DNA of 64,000 bases from Nesterenkonia alba DSM 19423 (GTDB lineage: Bacteria; Actinomycetota; Actinomycetes; Actinomycetales; Micrococcaceae). Shown one piece after another: positions 59,481-64,000 of the stretch (positions are counted from its first letter, which is position 1; each line of letters begins with the position of its first letter). The position numbers were made by a program, and so were the translations under genes. The DNA lies in NCBI RefSeq assembly GCF_000421745.1, contig NZ_ATXP01000003.1:124001-188000 (forward strand). Direction: 5' to 3'. The notes under the pieces are model-generated. The model was not told where the DNA came from. It saw nothing but the letters and a program-made list of their open reading frames with translations, and did not search any database.

Positions 59481-60131
59481 ATGGACAACACATCACGATC
59501 CACCACTGCAGGACTGATCTCCGTTGCCACCGCCGCAGCCCTGGCGCTGGCGGCCTGCGGATCAGACGACACCACTGAAGACACCACCGAACCGGCTCCG
59601 CAGGACACCACGGAGGCTCCCGAGCCCACCGAGGCAGAGGAGGAAGAATCCCCTGGGGTTGCTGAGCCGGATGAAACGGAGGACGCCGAGGCGACCGACC
59701 AGACACCCGATGCTGAGGAAGCCACCTCCGACCAGCAGGCCGGTGACCAGCCTGTCTATCAAGCTCTGGCTACTGTCCAGGAGGAGTACCCCGACGGTGT
59801 CATCATCGACTTCGACACCGAAGGAAACCACATCGAGTTCTCCGTCTTCGATGGAAACACTGAGTGGGAGGTCGACGTCGACGCCGAGACGTTCGAGATC
59901 ATCGACACTCGCCAGGAGGGCCTCGACGCCGATGACGAACAGGAGGCACTCGCCGTGGAGACCGACTTCGGTGAGGCTTTGGCCACCGCGGAGGCAGAAG
60001 GCGGGGCGGAACCGCAGGAGGGCGACCTCGACACCGAAGACGGTGTGGTGGTGTGGCAGATTGAGCTGAGTAATGACACCGAGGTGTCAGTGGATGTCGC
60101 CACAGGGGAGGTTGTGCGTGTCGACACCTAA
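59481..60131 (+). CDS. PepSY-domain lipoprotein
   Basis: A 216-residue secreted lipoprotein: signal peptide with lipobox LAAC near residue 31, an acidic Thr/Glu/Pro-rich stretch of about 60 residues, then two PepSY-like units (YQALATVQEEYPDGVIIDFD and the FGEALATAEAE region ending VSVDVATGEVVRVDT). PepSY domains often inhibit peptidases or sense the envelope. Starts at ATG 59481. Confidence 0.8.
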   Translation: MDNTSRSTTAGLISVATAAALALAACGSDDTTEDTTEPAPQDTTEAPEPTEAEEEESPGVAEPDETEDAEATDQTPDAEEATSDQQAGDQPVYQALATVQEEYPDGVIIDFDTEGNHIEFSVFDGNTEWEVDVDAETFEIIDTRQEGLDADDEQEALAVETDFGEALATAEAEGGAEPQEGDLDTEDGVVVWQIELSNDTEVSVDVATGEVVRVDT

Positions 60132-60150
60132 GCAGTGACCGGTTCGGCCG

Positions 60151-60212
60151 ACTCCATAGGGGCCTGGGGATACACTTGTCCAGTTGAGACAAGTCCCAGG
60201 CCCCTATGGAGT
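60151..60212 (+). promoter_or_regulatory. Nested inverted repeats upstream of the MarR gene
   Basis: Perfect 18-bp arms at 60151-60168 and 60195-60212 enclose a second inverted repeat ACTTGTC (60174-60180) / GACAAGT (60188-60194). The inner repeat looks like a MarR operator. The right outer arm contains the GGAG ribosome site of the MarR gene, so a transcript reading in from upstream could hide it. Confidence 0.75.
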
Positions 60213-60217
60213 GTGTT

Positions 60218-60718
60218 GTGAGCATCGACCCCGGGCAGTCAGCTGCGCGCCGGGATCTCACCGGCTACTCCCCTAAGGCGAAAGCGTGGCGGGCGTTTTT
60301 CGAAACGAGTGCGGTGATCTCTGACCGCATGGAGAAGCGGTTGCACACCACCACGGGACTGAAGCTTTCCGATTACAACCTGCTGTTGATTCTCACAGAG
60401 GCTGAAGACCACCAGCTACGCATGGGAGAGCTGGCCGAACGCATGGTGTTCTCTCCTTCCCGACTGAGTTACCAGGTCAAGTCCCTGGCTGCCCGGGGAC
60501 TGATCGAACGATGCATCCACGAGCAGGACAAGCGGGGCATGACCGCTCGGCTCACCGCGGAGGGCCGGCGGGTCTTCGCCGCCGCCTCGCGCGTGCACGC
60601 CGAGCACATTCGGCAGCTGTTTCACCCCGCCTTGGACGATGAGGAAGCCGATGTGTTGCGTCGGATCTGTGAGTCGATCCATCACACGGTGGTCACCGTC
60701 GATGATGATCTCGCTTAG
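60218..60718 (+). CDS. MarR-family transcriptional regulator
   Basis: A 166-residue winged-helix regulator: MGELAERMVFSPSRLSYQVKSLAARGLIER is the recognition-helix region and DKRGMTARLTAEGRR the wing. GTG 60218 is preferred because GGAG lies 6 bases upstream; an in-frame ATG at 60206 sits inside the inverted repeat. The stop overlaps the converging sseB stop by 4 bases. Ligand unknown; autoregulation through the inverted repeats is likely. Confidence 0.88.
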   Translation: MSIDPGQSAARRDLTGYSPKAKAWRAFFETSAVISDRMEKRLHTTTGLKLSDYNLLLILTEAEDHQLRMGELAERMVFSPSRLSYQVKSLAARGLIERCIHEQDKRGMTARLTAEGRRVFAAASRVHAEHIRQLFHPALDDEEADVLRRICESIHHTVVTVDDDLA

Positions 60719-61578
60719 CTCTCCGCCAGCACAATTTCGACGGAATCCGCCCGGCGACGCAACGCCTCGGAGGCGGCGGCTTCCGTTTTGACACTGGCTA
60801 AGGCCAGTCGCCGGTCGACCGCGTCAAGACCTTCAGCGGTGACCACGCCAATACTGAGCTCCGGTCCCTGCCCACCGCCGAGTACCCGCTGGCCGGTGGC
60901 CGTGGCGGTGGCGATGCCCAAAGCAGGTGACAGACGCAAGCCGGTCACTCCGGGGCAGGCAGCGACGATCTCCTCTAATGCTGCGGCGAGTTGCTCGTCG
61001 GCATAGGAGGGCAGCCAGGGTTCACCTTGGGCGAGCTGTTCAACGGCGGGGCGTCGCAGCACAAACGTCAGCTCGGCCCCGGGGTCGAGCACCGCCAGCT
61101 CCGCTCCTTCGGCCAAGGCAGCCAGCATGACGCGTTCGGTTTCCGCCGCCACGGGTCGCCCCTGCGGATGCCAGGCGGTCAGTGCCTCCACGGAGGTGAA
61201 CACCGGCATCGCGGTGCGTCCATCTCCGGCCTCCAGGGTAATGAGTGAGATATCTGCTTCTTTGTCTCCGGTGGCGATATCGCCTGAACCGGTGGCAAGC
61301 ACCGCGGCGAAGAGCCGCTGACCTCGCAACACATTGACGAAACTGGCCTCATCGATCTCTCCGGCCAGCAGTTTCTTCCGCGCGGCAGCCACCACCGGCG
61401 CGGTGTGCCCATCGTCTGTGGGCCTGGTGTGTAACGGGTTACCCTCGGCGGAGAGGTCGCGTCCGTCCCAGGGGATGCCGGCAGAGTCGGCCGGGCGTCC
61501 GTCTGCACTTCGGTGCTGCCGGGCGAGCAGCTGGGCGATATGCCCCGGGAGCTGCCGTGCGTTTGGCTCGCTGCTCAT
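60715..61578 (-). CDS. SseB family protein
   Basis: A 287-residue protein with an SseB N-terminal domain ([54 protein letters not shown]) and an SseB-like C-terminal part. SseB proteins have no firmly known function in Actinobacteria. The ATG overlaps the priA stop as ATGA, so it is translated with the histidine operon. Confidence 0.85.
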   Translation of the reverse strand: MSSEPNARQLPGHIAQLLARQHRSADGRPADSAGIPWDGRDLSAEGNPLHTRPTDDGHTAPVVAAARKKLLAGEIDEASFVNVLRGQRLFAAVLATGSGDIATGDKEADISLITLEAGDGRTAMPVFTSVEALTAWHPQGRPVAAETERVMLAALAEGAELAVLDPGAELTFVLRRPAVEQLAQGEPWLPSYADEQLAAALEEIVAACPGVTGLRLSPALGIATATATGQRVLGGGQGPELSIGVVTAEGLDAVDRRLALASVKTEAAASEALRRRADSVEIVLAES

Positions 61579-62321
61579 GCCGAGTCGGCGGCGACCGCCA
61601 GCGCCTCAGGCAGTGTGAACTTCCCCGCGTAGAGCGCTTTGCCCATAATGGCCCCCTCCACCCCCGAGGAGACCATCTTCGCTAAGGCTGCGACATCTTC
61701 CAGGGAGGAAATCCCTCCGGAGGCGACAACTGGTTTGTTCGTCCGGGCACTGACTGCGGCCAACAGCTCGGTATTGGGGCCACGCAATGTGCCGTCTTTG
61801 GTGACATCGGTGACCACATAGCGGGGACATCCGGCGTCTTCAAGCCGAGCCAGCACCTCCCAGAGGTTTCCGCCCTCTTTGGTCCAGCCGCGGGCTGCCA
61901 GTGTTTCTCCTCGGACGTCAAGGCCGACGGCGATGGCCTCGCCATGGCGGGCAATGACCCGTGCGGTCCACTCCGGGTCCTCCAGAGCGGCAGTGCCCAG
62001 GTTGACTCGGGTAGCCCCGAATTCCAGGGCGCGTTCGAGGGACTCGTCATCCCGGATGCCCCCGGAGAGTTCGATTTTGATATCGATGGCTTCGACGACG
62101 CGTCGCAACACCTCACGGTTGTGTCCGCGGCCAAAAGCGGCGTCGAGGTCCACCAAGTGGATCCACTCCGCTCCCTGGTCCTGCCAGGTCTGTGCGGCCT
62201 CCAAGGGGTCGCCGTACCCGGTCTCTGATCCGGCTTCTCCTTGAACGAGCCGGACTGCCTGGCCGTCAGCGACGTCCACAGCGGGCAACAGCTCGAGGGC
62301 AGGCACAGTGGAAGGAGTCAT
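61575..62321 (-). CDS. priA: Bifunctional HisA/TrpF isomerase PriA
   Basis: TIM-barrel isomerase of 248 residues that in Actinobacteria serves both histidine (ProFAR) and tryptophan (PRA) synthesis. Motifs: [28 protein letters not shown] and [16 protein letters not shown]. No separate trpF is seen here. ATG 62321 is chosen; a GTG at 62339 is in frame but has no ribosome site, while GAGGA lies 11 bases before the ATG. Confidence 0.93.
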   Translation of the reverse strand: MTPSTVPALELLPAVDVADGQAVRLVQGEAGSETGYGDPLEAAQTWQDQGAEWIHLVDLDAAFGRGHNREVLRRVVEAIDIKIELSGGIRDDESLERALEFGATRVNLGTAALEDPEWTARVIARHGEAIAVGLDVRGETLAARGWTKEGGNLWEVLARLEDAGCPRYVVTDVTKDGTLRGPNTELLAAVSARTNKPVVASGGISSLEDVAALAKMVSSGVEGAIMGKALYAGKFTLPEALAVAADSA

Positions 62322-62345
62322 ATCAGTCAAAGTCCTCACGTTTTT

Positions 62346-62987
62346 CTACAGGCTGGTGATCCAATTGCGCAGCAGTTGGGTGCCGGCGTCCCCGGATTTC
62401 TCCGGATGGAACTGGGTTGCGGCCAACGGGCCGTTCTCCACGGCAGCGACGAAGTCGGTCCCGTGGTGGGACCAGGTGACTTTCGGTGGGGCCATGGCGG
62501 GGATGGTTTGGTCGAAGTCCCAGGACTGTACGGCGTAGGAGTGTACGAAGTAGAACCGTTCGTCCTCGATTCCCTCGAAAAGCACACTGCCCTCCGGTGG
62601 CCGCACGGTGTTCCACCCCATATGAGGGACCACGACGTCCTCCGGCAAGGCGGTGACCTCCCCGGGCCATTCCCCCAGACCCTGTGCGGTGACGCCGTGT
62701 TCGACACCTCGTTCGAAGAAGATCTGATGACCCACGCAGATACCCAGGACCGGGCGTCCCCCGGCGATCCGTTGTCCGATCCAACGGGGTGCACCGGTGG
62801 CGTTGAGTGCTTCCATCACTGCGGCGAACGCTCCAACACCAGGGACGACCAACCCATCAGCATTGAGCAGGGTCTCCGTGTCCCGGGTGAGTTCAACGGT
62901 GCCGCCGGCGCGTTCCAAGGCCCGCACCGCCGAGTGGACATTGCCAGACCCGTAATCGAGAACCGCCACTGTGGCAGAGGCGCTCAT
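62346..62987 (-). CDS. hisH: Imidazole glycerol phosphate synthase, glutaminase subunit
   Basis: Class I glutamine amidotransferase, 213 residues. The catalytic cysteine is in [13 protein letters not shown] near residue 83, and the His-Glu pair in TQFHPEKSG near the end; the oxyanion motif PGVGAF is near residue 49. Works with HisF, which is outside the window. ATGA overlap with hisB. Confidence 0.96.
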   Translation of the reverse strand: MSASATVAVLDYGSGNVHSAVRALERAGGTVELTRDTETLLNADGLVVPGVGAFAAVMEALNATGAPRWIGQRIAGGRPVLGICVGHQIFFERGVEHGVTAQGLGEWPGEVTALPEDVVVPHMGWNTVRPPEGSVLFEGIEDERFYFVHSYAVQSWDFDQTIPAMAPPKVTWSHHGTDFVAAVENGPLAATQFHPEKSGDAGTQLLRNWITSL

Positions 62988-63610
62988 AGGGCACCCTTGG
63001 TGGAGGGGATCTCGTCAGTCCGGGGGTCGGATTCCACCGCAGCCCGCAATGCCCGGGCAAAAGCTTTGAACTGTGCTTCGACAATGTGGTGGGGATCGCG
63101 ACCTGCGAGCACCCGCATGTGCAGGCAGATGCCGGAGTGGTAGGTGATCGCCTCGAAGACGTGCCGGGTCATGGAGCCGGTGAAGTGTCCACCGATGAGG
63201 TGATACTGCTGGCCTTCAGGTTCTCCACTGTGCACCAGATATGGGCGGCCGGAGACGTCGACGACGGCGTGGGCCAGTGCCTCATCCAGGGGCACCGTGG
63301 CTTCACCGAAACGCCGGATGCCTCGTTTGTCTTCTAGGGCGGTGCCCAGCACCTGACCGAGGACGATCGCAGTGTCTTCCACGGTGTGGTGGACATCGAT
63401 CTGTGTGTCGCCTTCGGCGTCGACATCGAGGTCGATGAGGGAGTGTTTCGCCAGGGCGGTGAGCATGTGGTCGTAGAACGGAACGGTGGTGGAGATATTC
63501 GATGTCCCCGTTCCATCAAGCTTCATGCGCACCTTCACACGCGACTCGCTCGTGCGACGCTCCATACGTGCCTCGCGGGCGCCGATGAGTTCAGCGGGGG
63601 TCTCTGCCAT
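62984..63610 (-). CDS. hisB: Imidazoleglycerol-phosphate dehydratase
   Basis: Manganese-dependent dehydratase of 208 residues, monofunctional as in Actinobacteria. Metal-binding repeats [14 protein letters not shown] and [17 protein letters not shown] are present. ATG 63610 has GAGGAG upstream and overlaps the hisC end by 20 bases. Confidence 0.97.
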   Translation of the reverse strand: MAETPAELIGAREARMERRTSESRVKVRMKLDGTGTSNISTTVPFYDHMLTALAKHSLIDLDVDAEGDTQIDVHHTVEDTAIVLGQVLGTALEDKRGIRRFGEATVPLDEALAHAVVDVSGRPYLVHSGEPEGQQYHLIGGHFTGSMTRHVFEAITYHSGICLHMRVLAGRDPHHIVEAQFKAFARALRAAVESDPRTDEIPSTKGAL

Positions 63611-64000
63611 GGGTCTCCTCTAACCAGTTGCGCAGTGCGGTGAGAAACGCTGTGGTCTCTTCCTCTGTTCCCGCGGTGACCCGCAGGTGCCCGGGAATAC
63701 TGACTTCTCGGATGAGCACTCCCTCTTCAAGCAGGTGCTGCCACGCCGCGTGGGCGTCGTCGAGCCCGCCGAAGAGAACGAAGTTGGCATCAGATGGATA
63801 GGGCCGCAGTCCCATGCGCTGCAATTCGGTGACGATGCGGTCTCTCTGGACCTTGATTCGCTCCACGTTGGCCATGAGCGTCTCAGCGTGATCCAGAGCC
63901 GCACGAGCAGCCGCCTGGGTGACGGCCGAGAGGTGGTAGGGCAGCCGGACCAGCCGCAAGGCGTCAGTGACTTCCGGTGCGGCAGCCAGGTAGCCCAACC
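63591..64000 (-). CDS. hisC: Histidinol-phosphate aminotransferase, C-terminal part
   Basis: The last 136 codons of hisC, running off the right edge. The visible part is the small domain and C-terminus of a PLP aminotransferase: [26 protein letters not shown] and [22 protein letters not shown], which carries the conserved arginine for substrate carboxylate. The PLP lysine lies outside the window. First known gene of the his operon here. Confidence 0.92.
   Translation of the reverse strand, partial: LGYLAAAPEVTDALRLVRLPYHLSAVTQAAARAALDHAETLMANVERIKVQRDRIVTELQRMGLRPYPSDANFVLFGGLDDAHAAWQHLLEEGVLIREVSIPGHLRVTAGTEEETTAFLTALRNWLEETHGRDPR

Overview
The window is a gene-dense stretch of an actinobacterial chromosome, most likely from the order Micrococcales and plausibly Micrococcaceae; I cannot name the genus. 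This rests on the high G+C content, the fused 2-oxoglutarate decarboxylase (Kgd/OdhA type), the bifunctional PriA in the histidine operon, a SigR/RsrA redox pair, GuaB1, a 24-residue bL37 gene, and many leaderless genes (a TANNNT -10 box 6-7 nt before the start codon). MurE lacks the DNPR signature of diaminopimelate-adding enzymes, which suggests an L-lysine type cell wall. No insertion sequence, prophage or CRISPR array was seen.

Layout. 1-8730 (minus): the division/cell-wall cluster mraZ-rsmH-ftsL-ftsI-murE-murF-mraY-murD (partial), with an MraZ-type operator embedded in the mraZ promoter and an odd hairpin-bearing insertion between mraY and murD. 9-19 kb: DUF3040 protein, DNA polymerase IV, a polyprenyl diphosphate synthase, PknL-like kinase, class II DAHP synthase, a long-chain acyl-CoA ligase, a carboxylesterase and a PlsC acyltransferase, then tRNA-Leu. 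19-31 kb: a large HrpA helicase, HIT protein, the zinc regulator Zur facing its probable zinc ABC importer, two CNNM/CBS membrane proteins, and GuaB1. 31-36 kb: Kgd, a degenerate SGNH-hydrolase-like protein and the bL37 gene. 36-41 kb: sigR-rsrA under a SigR-type promoter, DoxX, AroA, RsgA and HisN. 41-45.3 kb: a manganese-type ABC importer with an MntR/DtxR-like regulator, then paired fluoride channels. 45.4-51 kb: tmRNA, two small proteins, SmpB, FtsX, FtsE and RF2. 50.8-55.3 kb (minus): a Tad/Flp pilus locus. 55.6-60.7 kb: a giant FHA/FtsK-SpoIIIE ATPase resembling EssC/EccC, a PepSY lipoprotein and a MarR regulator. 60.7-64 kb (minus): hisC(partial)-hisB-hisH-priA-sseB.

How it works together. 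Most of the window is core metabolism, envelope growth and ribosome rescue. Three regulatory circuits can be read from the DNA: MraZ on its own promoter, Zur on the zinc importer and a DtxR-type repressor on the manganese importer; SigR driving its own operon is a fourth. Genes within operons commonly overlap by ATGA or GTGA, implying translational coupling. The least ordinary items are the EssC-like ATPase standing alone beside a pilus locus, the SGNH-fold protein that has lost all its catalytic residues, the divergent dinB/prenyltransferase pair whose -10 boxes overlap each other's start codons, and the hairpin insertion at the mraY/murD junction.
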